Below are positions 51,399-60,252 of a stretch of DNA of 64,000 bases, one piece after another (the first letter of the stretch is position 1; every line of letters begins with the position of its first letter). Both the position numbers and the translations under genes were made by a program. Below the pieces are notes generated by a model. That model was not told where the DNA came from. It saw nothing but the letters and a program-made list of their open reading frames with translations, and did no database searches. Origin of the DNA: Hydrogenophaga palleronii_A (GTDB taxonomy: Bacteria > Pseudomonadota > Gammaproteobacteria > Burkholderiales > Burkholderiaceae_C); NCBI RefSeq assembly GCF_031457455.1, contig NZ_JAVDWU010000005.1, positions 1 through 64,000 of the forward strand, written 5' to 3'.

Positions 51399-52547
51399 TC
51401 AGTATTCGCTGGACACCGTTGAGGCGAAGCCGTGGGTCTTGAGCAGGGCGTGACGCTGTGCGTCGTTCAGATCGGAGATCACCATCTCCGACACCATCTC
51501 CTGCAGCGCGATCTTGGGCACCCAGCCGAGCTTGGCCTTGGCGTTGGATGGATCGCCCAGCAAGGTTTCCACTTCGGTGGGGCGGAAGTAGCGCGGATCG
51601 ACCTTCACGATCACGTCGCCGGGACTGAGCGCAGGGGCCTTGTCGCCTTCCACCTTCACGACCACGGCCTGTTCATCCACGCCCTTGCCTTTGAAAGCCA
51701 GTGTGACCCCCAGCTCCTTGGCGGCCATGTCGATGAACTGGCGCACGCTGTATTGCACGCCGGTGGCGATGACGAAGTCTTCGGCCTGCTCCTGCTGCAG
51801 CATCAGCCACTGCATGCGCACATAGTCCTTGGCGTGGCCCCAGTCGCGCAGCGAATCCAGATTGCCCATGTAGAGGCATTCTTCGAGACCCTGAGCGATA
51901 TTGGCCAGGCCGCGCGTGATCTTTCGCGTGACGAAGGTCTCGCCGCGGCGCGGGGATTCGTGGTTGAACAGGATGCCGTTGCAGGCGTACATGCCGTAGG
52001 CCTCGCGGTAGTTCACCACGATCCAGTAGGCGTAAAGCTTGGCCACGGCGTAGGGGCTGCGCGGATAAAAGGGGGTGGTTTCCTTCTGCGGTATTTCCTG
52101 CACCTGCCCATAGAGCTCGGAGGTGCTGGCCTGGTAGAAGCGCGTCTTGTGTTCCAGCCCGAGGATGCGGATGGCTTCGAGCAGGCGCAGCGTGCCCAGG
52201 CCGTCCACGTCCACCGTGTACTCCGGGCTTTCGAAACTCACGGCCACGTGGCTCTGGGCACCCAGGTTGTAGATCTCGTCGGGCTGCGTTTCCTGCACGA
52301 TGCGGATCAGGTTGCTGGTGTCGCTGAGGTCGCCGTGGTGCAGGTGAAAGCGCGCGTTGTCGATGTGCGGATCCTGGTAGATGTGGTCCACGCGCTGGGT
52401 GTTGAACTGGCTGCTGCGGCGCTTGATGCCGTGCACGATGTAGCCCTTTTCGAGCAGCAGCTCAGCCAGGTAGGAGCCATCTTGCCCGGTGATGCCGGTG
52501 ATGAGGGCGACTTTGGGCCAGACACCGAAGGGGGGGTTTTTGGTCAT
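51399..52547 (-). CDS. gmd: GDP-mannose 4,6-dehydratase
   Basis: A 382-residue enzyme that makes GDP-4-keto-6-deoxymannose from GDP-mannose. It shows the NADP motif GITGQDGSY, the catalytic region with STSELYGQVQEIPQ, and the Tyr-x3-Lys in SPYAVAKLYAYW. It acts before Fcl in the fucose route. The start at 52547 has a weak ribosome binding site. Seventy-nine bases separate it from fcl. Confidence 0.96.
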   Translation of the reverse strand: MTKNPPFGVWPKVALITGITGQDGSYLAELLLEKGYIVHGIKRRSSQFNTQRVDHIYQDPHIDNARFHLHHGDLSDTSNLIRIVQETQPDEIYNLGAQSHVAVSFESPEYTVDVDGLGTLRLLEAIRILGLEHKTRFYQASTSELYGQVQEIPQKETTPFYPRSPYAVAKLYAYWIVVNYREAYGMYACNGILFNHESPRRGETFVTRKITRGLANIAQGLEECLYMGNLDSLRDWGHAKDYVRMQWLMLQQEQAEDFVIATGVQYSVRQFIDMAAKELGVTLAFKGKGVDEQAVVVKVEGDKAPALSPGDVIVKVDPRYFRPTEVETLLGDPSNAKAKLGWVPKIALQEMVSEMVISDLNDAQRHALLKTHGFASTVSSEY

Positions 52548-52626
52548 CTTGTTTCGCTCGCTAGGTGGTTGAAGTTGAGTTGGCTCGACCCGCCCGATTG
52601 CGCAGGCGGGAGAGGGCGCGGGGAGG

Positions 52627-53595
52627 CTATTGCGTCAGGAAATCCTGGTAGGTCAGGGCCAGGCCGGTCGGCAGATCGACCTTGGCTCGCCAGCCCAGCT
52701 TGTGCAGGCGGCTGCTGTCCATGAGCTTGCGGGGCGTGCCGTCGGGCTTGCTGGTGTCAAACCGGATCTCCCCGGCGTAGCCCACGGTGTCGGCCACATT
52801 GCGGGTGAGATCGGCGATGGTCAGGTCGCTGCCGTAGCCCACATTGATGTGGCTGAGCATGGGCTGGGTGTGTTGTTCGTAGCTGGCCTTGGGCAGGTTC
52901 ATCACGTGCACGCAGGCAGCGGCCATGTCGTCCACGTACAGAAACTCGCGCATCGGCCGGCCGCTGCCCCAGATGGCGACCTCGGGCAGGCCCGTGACCT
53001 TGGCTTCATGGATCCGGCGGATCAGCGCGGGGATGACGTGGCTGTTTTCGGGGTGGTAGTTGTCGCCCGGCCCATACAGATTGGTGGGCATGACGCAGCG
53101 GTAGTCCACGCCATGGCTGGCGCCGAACTGGCGGTTGTAGCTTTCGCAGAGCTTCATGCCGGCGATCTTGGCCACCGCGTACGGCTCGTTGGTGGATTCG
53201 AGCGGACCGGTGAGCAGGGCGTGTTCGCTCATGGGTTGCGCGGCGAGCTTGGGGTAGATGCAACTGGAGCCCAGGAACAACAGCTTCTGCACGCCGTTAC
53301 AGAACGCCGCTTCGATCACGTTGGCCTCGATCATGAGGTTCTGGTAGATGAAGTCAGCGGGGTAAACGTTGTTGGCGTGGATGCCGCCCACCTTGGCCGC
53401 GGCCAGGTACACCTGTTGCGGCTTGGTCTGCGCAAAGAAGGCACGCACCGACGCCTGGTCGGTCAGGTCGAGCTCGGCGTGGGTGCGGGTGACGATGTGG
53501 CTGGCGGGATGGCCGGCGTCGAGCAGGTGGCGCACGATGGCCGACCCGACCATGCCGCGGTGGCCCGCCACATAAATGGTTTCAGGCTGGTTCAT
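52627..53595 (-). CDS. fcl: GDP-L-fucose synthase
   Basis: A 322-residue epimerase/reductase that finishes GDP-L-fucose. Visible motifs are GHRGMVGSA at the NADP site, LGSSCIYP with the catalytic Ser/Cys region, and NEPYAVAKIAG with Tyr-x3-Lys. It overlaps the manC stop by four bases. Together with manC and gmd it makes the polymer likely to hold fucose. Confidence 0.96.
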   Translation of the reverse strand: MNQPETIYVAGHRGMVGSAIVRHLLDAGHPASHIVTRTHAELDLTDQASVRAFFAQTKPQQVYLAAAKVGGIHANNVYPADFIYQNLMIEANVIEAAFCNGVQKLLFLGSSCIYPKLAAQPMSEHALLTGPLESTNEPYAVAKIAGMKLCESYNRQFGASHGVDYRCVMPTNLYGPGDNYHPENSHVIPALIRRIHEAKVTGLPEVAIWGSGRPMREFLYVDDMAAACVHVMNLPKASYEQHTQPMLSHINVGYGSDLTIADLTRNVADTVGYAGEIRFDTSKPDGTPRKLMDSSRLHKLGWRAKVDLPTGLALTYQDFLTQ

Positions 53596-55067
53596 GGGGT
53601 GGTCACGGGGTTGAGGGTGGCGCGGCCGTAGCTGTCTTCGATACGGACGATGTCGTCTTCGCCGAGGTAGCTGCCGGATTGCACCTCGATCATTTCCAGC
53701 TCCAGCTTGCCGGGGTTGCTCAGGCGATGCAGCTCGCCGATGGGGATGTAGGTGGACTGGTTTTCAGCCAGGAGGAAGGTCTCGCTGCCGCAGGTGACTT
53801 CGGCCGTGCCCTTGACCACGATCCAGTGTTCGGCGCGGTGGTGGTGCTTCTGCAGACTGAGGCTGGCGCCGGGCCGCACGCCGATGCGCTTGACCTGAAA
53901 GCGTTCGCCCAGATCGATGCTGTCGTACCAGCCCCAGGGGCGAGCCACCTTGCGATGGACCACGGCCTGCGCGCAGCGCTGACGCTCCAGCTGGGCCACC
54001 ACGTCCTTGACCTGTTCGGCGCTGTCCCGGTGGGCCACGAGCAGGGCGTCGGGCGTGTCGATGATGAGCAGGTTGTGGGTGCCGAGTGCCACCACGGGGC
54101 GGTGCGGCGCGTGGATGTAGGTGTCGCGCGAAAGCGGGGCGAGGCCCTGGCCCTCGATGCGGTTGCCATCGGCATCGGTGGGCGAGAGTTCGGCCACGGC
54201 GTTCCAGCTGCCGACGTCGCTCCAGGCGCCGGGATAGGGCACCACGGCCACATCGGCATGGTGTTCCATCACGGCGTAGTCGATGCTCTGTGATCGGCAG
54301 GCGGCGAAGGCGCCGGGCAATGGCGTGATCCACTCGATCGCCGTGCTGCGCCGGGCGGCGGCTGCGGGTTCTGGCGGGCAGGCCAACGTTGCGGGCAGGG
54401 CTTCGCGGCAGTTGGCGAGGATGTCGGGTGCGTGTTGCTGCAGGGCCTGCAGCAGGGTGCTGGCGCGACACAGAAAGATGCCCGCGTTCCACAGTACCTC
54501 GCCGCTGAGCAGCAGTTGCAGGGCTTGCTCGGCGTTGGGCTTTTCCACGAAGCGCCTGACCTCGTGGGCGCCGTCGTCGCGCTTTGCGCCATGCTCGATG
54601 TAGCCGTAGGCCGTGCTTGGCGCGCTGGGCACGATGCCGAAGGTGACGATGGCGCCGGACTCGGCTGCGGGCACGCCTTGCTCGATGGTGCGGGCGAAGG
54701 CCTGGGCGTCGGGGATGTGGTGGTCTGACGGGCAGAAAAGCAGCAGGGTATCGGGCTCGCCGTTGTGCGCCGACAGCAGGGCAGCCAGCGCCATGGCAGC
54801 GGCGGTGTTGCGCCCCACGGGCTCCAGGATCACCTGCGCCGCGCCGGGCATCTCCTGCAGCGCGTCGGCCACCATGAAACGGTGCCCATCGGCGGTGACG
54901 ATCATGAGGCCGGGGCCCAGCGGGCGAACCCGTTCCAGCGTGAGCTGGAGCAGGCTCTTGCCATTGATCAGCGGCACAAACTGTTTGGGGAAGCTCTTGC
55001 GGCTCAGCGGCCACAGGCGGGTGCCGGAGCCTCCACAGAGAACGACGGGAGTGATCATGGTGTTCAT
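53592..55067 (-). CDS. manC: Bifunctional mannose-6-P isomerase/mannose-1-P guanylyltransferase
   Basis: A 491-residue type II PMI-GMP enzyme. The N-terminal guanylyltransferase domain has VVLCGGSGTRLWPLSR and KQFVPL, and the FVEKP motif later. The C-terminal cupin domain (about 360-490; PWGWYDSIDLGERFQVKRI and QKHHHRAEHW) carries the isomerase metal site. The enzyme makes GDP-mannose from fructose-6-P if a phosphomannomutase is present; no such gene is in this cluster. The ATG at 55067 was chosen; an ATG nine bases later is also possible. Confidence 0.95.
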   Translation of the reverse strand: MNTMITPVVLCGGSGTRLWPLSRKSFPKQFVPLINGKSLLQLTLERVRPLGPGLMIVTADGHRFMVADALQEMPGAAQVILEPVGRNTAAAMALAALLSAHNGEPDTLLLFCPSDHHIPDAQAFARTIEQGVPAAESGAIVTFGIVPSAPSTAYGYIEHGAKRDDGAHEVRRFVEKPNAEQALQLLLSGEVLWNAGIFLCRASTLLQALQQHAPDILANCREALPATLACPPEPAAAARRSTAIEWITPLPGAFAACRSQSIDYAVMEHHADVAVVPYPGAWSDVGSWNAVAELSPTDADGNRIEGQGLAPLSRDTYIHAPHRPVVALGTHNLLIIDTPDALLVAHRDSAEQVKDVVAQLERQRCAQAVVHRKVARPWGWYDSIDLGERFQVKRIGVRPGASLSLQKHHHRAEHWIVVKGTAEVTCGSETFLLAENQSTYIPIGELHRLSNPGKLELEMIEVQSGSYLGEDDIVRIEDSYGRATLNPVTTP

Positions 55068-55093
55068 GCGTTGAGGATGTTTTGGGGCTGCGG

Positions 55094-56683
55094 TCAACAC
55101 GCACCCTCCTGCCGAAGGACAACGCGCACGGTGCGCAACATGATCACGAGGTCGTACCAGAGCGACCAGTTGCGCACGTACCAGAGGTCCATGTTGATGC
55201 GGTGCTGGAAGGTGCTGGCGCTGCGACCGCTGATCTGCCACAGGCCGGTGATGCCAGGACGGGCCTTGCCATAGGCGGCGATGCTTTTGCCGTATTCGCC
55301 CAGTTCGCGAGCGAGCAGCGGACGCGGGCCGACGAGGCTCATGTCGCCCTTGAGCACGTTGATGAGCTGGGGCAGTTCGTCGATGCTGGTGCGGCGGATG
55401 AAATGACCGATGCGCGTGATGCGCGGATCGTTGGCGAGCTTGAAGTTGCTGGCCAGGTATTGCACGTAGAGCTTCTCGTTTTCTGTCTTCCAGCGTTCGA
55501 GCGTACCGTCGGCGTCCATCACCATGCTGCGGAACTTGATGAAGTCGAACAGCTGGCCGTCCACGCCGATGCGTTTCTGCACAAAGAACACCGGGCCGGC
55601 GTCGTCGCGCTTGATGCGCCAGGCGACCCAGGCGAACAGCGGTGCCAGCAACACCAGCAGAACGGCGGCGCCCACCACGTCAAGCACGCGCTTGAGGACC
55701 TGCGGACCGGGGCGATTGAGGTTGTTGCGGGCGCGCAGAAGCAGGACTTCGTGGCTGAAGAAGTGCGAGACCTCCATGCCGTAGATCGGCAGGCCACCGA
55801 TCGCGGGGACCATCACGAGGTCGTCGCGGGTGAGCATGAGGTCCTGCGCGAGTTCGCGCAGCCAGTTGTTGTCCCGGATGCCGAGCACGCCCACCAGCTG
55901 GTGGGGCCCGGGCCGGGCGAGGAAGGCGCGCACGCCAGGCGTGAGCGCAGTGGGCGCAGCCACTTGCCCGTCCCCGAGCGCGACCAGCCGTGCACCCGGG
56001 TCAGGGCAGACGACGGCCACGGGCCGGTAGCCCAGCAGCGGTTCGCTGGCCAGGGCGGCGGCGGCTTTTTCAACGTCATCGGGGTGGCCGATGAGCACGT
56101 AAGGCTGGGTGAGCATGCCCGTGCGCAGCAAGCAGGTGCGCACGGCCAGGCGCGCCAACGGCAGGCAGACGAGAACGAGGCCCCAGGTGGCGCCGGTCCA
56201 GAGACGAGAGAGCGGCCACTTGGCGAGGTACATGACCATGGCGTCAAGCAGCGCCGCCAGCACGATCACCTGGATCATCTGACGCGCTTCGTCCCACCAG
56301 GGCTTTCGACGGTGGGCGGAGTAGTGGCCCTGCACCGTCCACATCCAGCTCACCATGGTCAGGGCAATCGCGGCAAACAGCGTGGGACGCAGGTGACCAT
56401 TGGCTTCCAACCAGACGCTCATGGTCTGCGAGAGGCTCACATCGTCGCGAAACCATGCCGGCAGACGCCCGGCGATGAAACAGAATGCAAGCACACTCAG
56501 GTCGGTGAGCACCAGCAATGCCTTGACCTGGTTCTGGCGCTGGGTGAGGTTGGCCCAAGGCGCAAGGCTGCGGGCGAGGTCGTGTTCGTTGTAGAGAGGA
56601 ATGACGGTGCCAGGAATGACGGTGCCCGGCACGCCTTCCGCCGGCGCGGGCGCCTCAAGGGACTGGGTGTGTGCGCGTGCCAT
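55094..56683 (-). CDS. Polyprenyl-phosphate hexose-1-phosphate transferase (WbaP/WcaJ type)
   Basis: A 529-residue initiating transferase that places the first sugar-1-phosphate on undecaprenyl phosphate. About four to five N-terminal hydrophobic segments and a CoA-binding-like middle part come before the C-terminal bacterial sugar-transferase domain (about 330-525; FIKFRSM, RRTSIDELPQ, SLVGPRPL and GITGLWQISGR). It is the first gene of the cluster, so it commits carbon to the polymer. Its N-terminus contains a doubled five-residue unit, GTVIPGTVIP, from a perfect 15-bp tandem duplication at 56597-56626. A GTG start at 56695 is possible. Confidence 0.93.
   Translation of the reverse strand: MARAHTQSLEAPAPAEGVPGTVIPGTVIPLYNEHDLARSLAPWANLTQRQNQVKALLVLTDLSVLAFCFIAGRLPAWFRDDVSLSQTMSVWLEANGHLRPTLFAAIALTMVSWMWTVQGHYSAHRRKPWWDEARQMIQVIVLAALLDAMVMYLAKWPLSRLWTGATWGLVLVCLPLARLAVRTCLLRTGMLTQPYVLIGHPDDVEKAAAALASEPLLGYRPVAVVCPDPGARLVALGDGQVAAPTALTPGVRAFLARPGPHQLVGVLGIRDNNWLRELAQDLMLTRDDLVMVPAIGGLPIYGMEVSHFFSHEVLLLRARNNLNRPGPQVLKRVLDVVGAAVLLVLLAPLFAWVAWRIKRDDAGPVFFVQKRIGVDGQLFDFIKFRSMVMDADGTLERWKTENEKLYVQYLASNFKLANDPRITRIGHFIRRTSIDELPQLINVLKGDMSLVGPRPLLARELGEYGKSIAAYGKARPGITGLWQISGRSASTFQHRINMDLWYVRNWSLWYDLVIMLRTVRVVLRQEGAC
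56597..56626. repeat. 15-bp tandem duplication inside the initiating transferase gene
   Basis: AGGAATGACGGTGCC (plus strand) occurs twice in direct tandem. It is in frame, so the protein gets an extra five residues. It could be a recent slip or a polymorphic repeat. Confidence 0.7.
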
Positions 56684-57018
56684 GTCAACGCCCACTGCGG
56701 ATCGAGGAGGTCAAAGGGCAGGCACCGTGAAGGTGCGTGGCATGCACACGCATGGCGCGCAGAAAAGTCTGCTGGCTGTAGCACGACATACATGGACTCC
56801 CAGGGTTCATTGGTTTTGCGCAGGCAGGCCTGCACCGGTTGCTTCATTTTTAGAAGCTGTGACCCAGCGGTATGTAACGAGCTATGAGTTCGTTCACAAG
56901 GATTTGCGTTCGATCGCGCTGGCTTGGCTACGATGCCCCCTCGTGTGTCGTTGAGTGCGCCATAAATGATTGAACTTATATTTACAGGTCCTATCCGAAA
57001 CGCCGGGAGGTTGAAACG
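56684..57018. other. Divergent control region of the polysaccharide cluster
   Basis: This 335-base gap must hold the promoter of the minus-strand polysaccharide cluster and that of the plus-strand IS630-like gene. An inverted repeat TGCGTG-N7-CACGCA lies at 56734-56752, about 50 bases upstream of the first cluster gene. On the plus strand TATATT at 56977-56982 is a plausible -10 element for the IS630-like gene; no good -35 match is spaced correctly. Confidence 0.4.
56734..56752. promoter_or_regulatory. Inverted repeat in the polysaccharide operon leader
   Basis: TGCGTG, seven bases, CACGCA. It lies 51 bases before the start codon of the first polysaccharide gene, so it may be an operator or a leader hairpin. 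Confidence 0.3.
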
Positions 57019-58071
57019 ATGCGAGTGGCAGAGGCGATCGAACTGGATGCGCAAACCGAGCGCGGATTGCATGTGTTGTCGAAGGGAAGGCGCGTAGAGG
57101 CTCGTGTGCAGCAGCGCGCCAGCGTCATCCTGCTGGCGGCGCAAGGCTGGCAGAACAAGGACATCGCCGAGGAGGTCAGGCTCGACCGGCGACAGGTGGC
57201 ACTGTGGCGGCGGCGCTTCATTGAAGGCGGTATCCAGGCGCTGCTGCAGGACGCTGCGCGTTCAGGGCGCACACCGAGCGTGACGCGCGCGCTCGAGTCG
57301 CTCATCCTGAGCAGGACGCTGCATGAGCAACCGACGGCCGGCGCTCACTGGAGCACGCGCACGTTGGCGTCACATCTGGGTCTGAGCGCCACGACCATCC
57401 GGCGGGTGTGGCAGCGCAACGGCATCCAGCCCCACCTGCAGGACCTCCTCAAGGTCTCACCGGATCCTTCACGCGTCGAAAACATGCTGGTCGATGTCGT
57501 GGGGCTGCACATGAGCCCGTTCGTCCATGCGATGGTGTTCAGCTGTGATGAAAAAGGCCCGGTTCAGGCGGTTACCCGCACCGCCGCCCCCCATCTCAGG
57601 CACGGTGGCACCACAACCCTGCTGGCCGCGCTCAACGCGCTTCACGCGCTGGACGGTGCGGTGATCTCGAAGTCCAGGGGACGCCATCGGCAGGCGGAGT
57701 GGCTCAAGTTCCTGCGGCAGATTCATCGCAGGACACCCAAGCACATCAAATTGCACCTGATCGTCGACAACGACGCCACCCAGCGGTACCCCGAGGTGCA
57801 GGCCTGGCTGGCCGAACACCCGCGCTGGGTCACCCATCCAGCCCCAGGCAACACCTCGTGGTTGAACCGGACCAAGCGCTTCTTGCGCGATGAGCTGGCA
57901 CACCGCATCAGACGCGACAGCTTTCCCAGCCTGGGCGAATTGCAGCAAGCCACGGCGCAGTACATCGAACTTCCCACGAAGACACCAAAACCATTCATCT
58001 GGACCGCCAGCGCCCTGGCCAACACCAAGCGCACCCGAGCGGCGCCGGCGTTGCCACCCATCACGAAATAA
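57019..58071 (+). CDS. IS630-like transposase homologue lacking the third catalytic acid
   Basis: A 350-residue intact frame with a good GGGAGG ribosome binding site. The N-terminal helix-turn-helix (about 15-110; GWQNKDIAEEVRLDRRQVALWRRRF) is preserved. In the DDE domain D177 (CDEKG) and D250 (VDND) remain, but where IS630 enzymes have SWLN-x-V-E this protein has SWLNRTKRF, with K286 in place of the acid. The DEK-to-HGTTT spacing is also about 14 residues shorter than usual. No terminal inverted repeats or TA duplications are seen nearby. It is divergent from the polysaccharide cluster, so it may be a relic or a protein taken over for DNA binding. Confidence 0.82.
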   Translation: MRVAEAIELDAQTERGLHVLSKGRRVEARVQQRASVILLAAQGWQNKDIAEEVRLDRRQVALWRRRFIEGGIQALLQDAARSGRTPSVTRALESLILSRTLHEQPTAGAHWSTRTLASHLGLSATTIRRVWQRNGIQPHLQDLLKVSPDPSRVENMLVDVVGLHMSPFVHAMVFSCDEKGPVQAVTRTAAPHLRHGGTTTLLAALNALHALDGAVISKSRGRHRQAEWLKFLRQIHRRTPKHIKLHLIVDNDATQRYPEVQAWLAEHPRWVTHPAPGNTSWLNRTKRFLRDELAHRIRRDSFPSLGELQQATAQYIELPTKTPKPFIWTASALANTKRTRAAPALPPITK

Positions 58072-58605
58072 GTGCAGTCCAGAGAGGCGCAGTCACTGAT
58101 GTAACAGGGGTCTGGGTGGTGCTCAGTTCTTACATCCCGAAACGGGATTTCGCAGATTTGCACCAACACCAGCGCCCTCTGGCGACCGGGAGGGCTGGTC
58201 TGCACCGACCGGCTCAGGGTATTTGTGGTGCGGCGTCCCGAGGTGTCATGCACGGGGAGGGTGCCCGTTGAGGTAGCCGCCGTGGACCACCGTGTGGCGA
58301 TGAGTGCCTCTTGGTGGGGCGGTTTCTGCACCTTCCCTGTGCAGATGTGGGTGCTGGAGGCGGCGCCTCACCGTGGAGCGCGTGCGACCCGCTGCCCTGG
58401 AAGCGCTTGCGATGGCCAAGGGCGTCCGGTGGATGCTTCTGGACCTGGAAGGAGGGGGGTAGCAGGGATTGCAGAAACAATTGCCGGAGAAACGGCAGCC
58501 CCGGGCACTCGAGTTGAGCCCAGGGGCGGGCACGCGCTTTGCCGAATGGGTGTGCGTTGGTCAATGGCGGCCGGCGCCAACCTCTTACCTCCACAGGAGA
58601 AAACC
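58072..58605. other. Intergenic region between the IS630-like gene and the Q-rich protein
   Basis: About 530 bases with no supported gene. Open frames cross it on both strands, but their translations are Arg/Pro-rich without recognised motifs. No IS ends or target duplications were found. Confidence 0.35.
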
Positions 58606-58926
58606 ATGGCATCGAACAAGCAGGGTCAGCAAGACCCACAGGGACAAAAACAGCAGGAACAGGGCCAAGCCGGCCAGAAGCAGCAAGGGCAGGGGCAGCA
58701 TGGGCAGGAGCTGAACCAAGGCCAGAACAAGGGCCAGAACGCAGGACGGAGTCCCGGCCAGCAAGGGGATCAGAGCGGCCAGTTCGGCCAGCGCGAGCAG
58801 AGCAACCCGGGCGGATCTGACCAGCAAGGGCGCAAGGAGGTCAATCCCTCTCAGCAGCAGGATGGGTCACGCTCGGCCCCCCAGGGGGGTGGCACCCGCC
58901 GGCCCATGGACGACAACGCCAGATAA
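58606..58926 (+). CDS. Gln/Gly-rich disordered protein
   Basis: A 106-residue, low-complexity protein built mainly from Gln and Gly with Ser, Asn and charged residues, repeated as QGQ and GQN units. It has no hydrophobic segment, so it should be soluble and disordered, like a hydrophilin. The AGGAGA ribosome binding site supports the start at 58606; the open frame continues upstream without likeness. It lies 99 bases before the hemerythrin gene. Function is unknown; desiccation or osmotic protection is possible. Confidence 0.7.
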   Translation: MASNKQGQQDPQGQKQQEQGQAGQKQQGQGQHGQELNQGQNKGQNAGRSPGQQGDQSGQFGQREQSNPGGSDQQGRKEVNPSQQQDGSRSAPQGGGTRRPMDDNAR

Positions 58927-59025
58927 CAGCACGCTCGGCGCCTCCCCCTTGCGATTGGCATGGGGTGAGACGCCGATCCGCATGATCACTCGAACATTCA
59001 TCCCACACCGATTCAGGAGATTTCC

Positions 59026-59508
59026 ATGGCCAATTCCCGCCCCGAAGCAGACGCATGCACGTTTCTCGACACAGACCACAAGGCTGTCAAGAAGCTGTTC
59101 AAGGCGTACGAAGAACTCACGCACTCCAAAGCGCGCGATGTCGACCAGAAGAAACGCGAACTCGCACAGGAAATCTGCCAGGAGCTGACGGTCCATGCCA
59201 CGATTGAAGAAGAAATCTTCTACCCTGCCTTGCGAGAAGCACTGAAGGAAACCGATGCACTCGCCGAAGCCGAGGTGGAGCACGCAGGTGCCAAGGACCT
59301 GATTGCCCAGATCGAAGCAATGGACCAGGCAGACGAAATGTTCGATGCCAAGGTCAAGGTGCTGGGCGAATACATCGACCATCATGTCAAGGAAGAAAGA
59401 AATCAGATCTTTCCCAAGGCCAGGGCCGCGCGAGGGCTCGACCTGGTGGCGATGCGTGAAGAACTGCAGTCGCGAAAAGAGGCGCTCATGGGCATGGAAG
59501 TGGCCTGA
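59026..59508 (+). CDS. Hemerythrin HHE-domain protein
   Basis: A 160-residue four-helix iron protein. The expected ligands are visible: H18 (DTDHKAV), H57 and E61 (VHATIEEE), H86 (VEHAGA) and H119/H120 with E124 (IDHHVKEE). Such proteins bind O2, NO or iron and serve in stress responses. It is preceded by AGGAGAT. It is probably independent of its neighbours. Confidence 0.92.
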   Translation: MANSRPEADACTFLDTDHKAVKKLFKAYEELTHSKARDVDQKKRELAQEICQELTVHATIEEEIFYPALREALKETDALAEAEVEHAGAKDLIAQIEAMDQADEMFDAKVKVLGEYIDHHVKEERNQIFPKARAARGLDLVAMREELQSRKEALMGMEVA

Positions 59509-59656
59509 GCGTTCTCCCGCCGCGCTGGCGGCTCCTGTTCAGCCCCGGTCCCCCGTGATGAAAGCTGGCCTGAACATCTGGTGATGGTGACAACGGGCAC
59601 CTGAATTGCCAGCCAGAAGCAGCCGACGCGTGTCGGCACACTGGAAGGAGTCTCTC

Positions 59657-59896
59657 ATGTCCGATCTTTCAGCGGCGGGCGCCCGCCTCTGCGTGCTGCT
59701 TGCCGTGATGTCGGTACCGCTACTGACGGCCTGTGAGCCGGCAGAGACGCCTCCCGCTGTCCCCGGTGAGCCTGAGCGCAGAAGCGACAACCCGTCTCCA
59801 CCGGCTACCTCTCCGGCCGATCCCACCAACACCGAGCTTCCTGCAGGGAGCACGGGGCTTGGCGGTCAACGCGAAGAGGATGCGAAAAAACAGTGA
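59657..59896 (+). CDS. Small lipoprotein with disordered tail
   Basis: A 79-residue protein with a lipoprotein signal (hydrophobic stretch then LLTAC; the cysteine would be lipidated) and a Pro, Glu and Ser-rich tail without fold. A good GGAAGGAG ribosome binding site precedes the ATG. It is likely membrane-anchored in the periplasm. Function is unknown. Confidence 0.75.
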   Translation: MSDLSAAGARLCVLLAVMSVPLLTACEPAETPPAVPGEPERRSDNPSPPATSPADPTNTELPAGSTGLGGQREEDAKKQ

Positions 59897-60252
59897 ATGA
59901 GGCGCAAGATGCCGTCTGGGCGGTCTCCATTTCCGGCCGACGCCTTCTGGCCCCGGCCCAGCGGTGGCGGCAACGCCTCTCGTAAATGTTTCGGCAACGC
60001 TGTTTTGTCAAATTTTCCGATCACCCTCCCTATCAACCACACGCTTTCGCCAGGTGTCGGCGAGCCCGGCGCGTTCCAGCAGGGCCTTCCCGACCGGTGC
60101 ATGGGCGGCGGCCTGCGGGAGGCTTTTCGCATCAGTTTGAGGGGCCCAGGGTGCGAGCGGCCTTTGTCCGGTGCTCGTCAGCTTGTGCTGCATCGCGCAG
60201 AGCACGCACCGCTTGCGGCACTGGCGCCGTGCGCAGCGCGGAAGGTGGATCC
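59897..60252. other. Intergenic region before the cardiolipin synthase gene
   Basis: 356 bases. A plus-strand frame (59897-60256) is open but its translation shows no family likeness, so it is not called. The cardiolipin synthase frame is also open upstream of its GTG, but only with Arg-rich, unlike sequence. Confidence 0.35.

Noticed and set aside
55082..56887. Plus-strand open frame of 601 codons opposite the initiating transferase
   Set aside because: It is antisense shadow; composition is His/Gln/Ala-rich and its frame has no family likeness.
57019..58071. Active insertion sequence
   Set aside because: The third catalytic acid is missing and no terminal inverted repeats or target duplication were found beside the frame.
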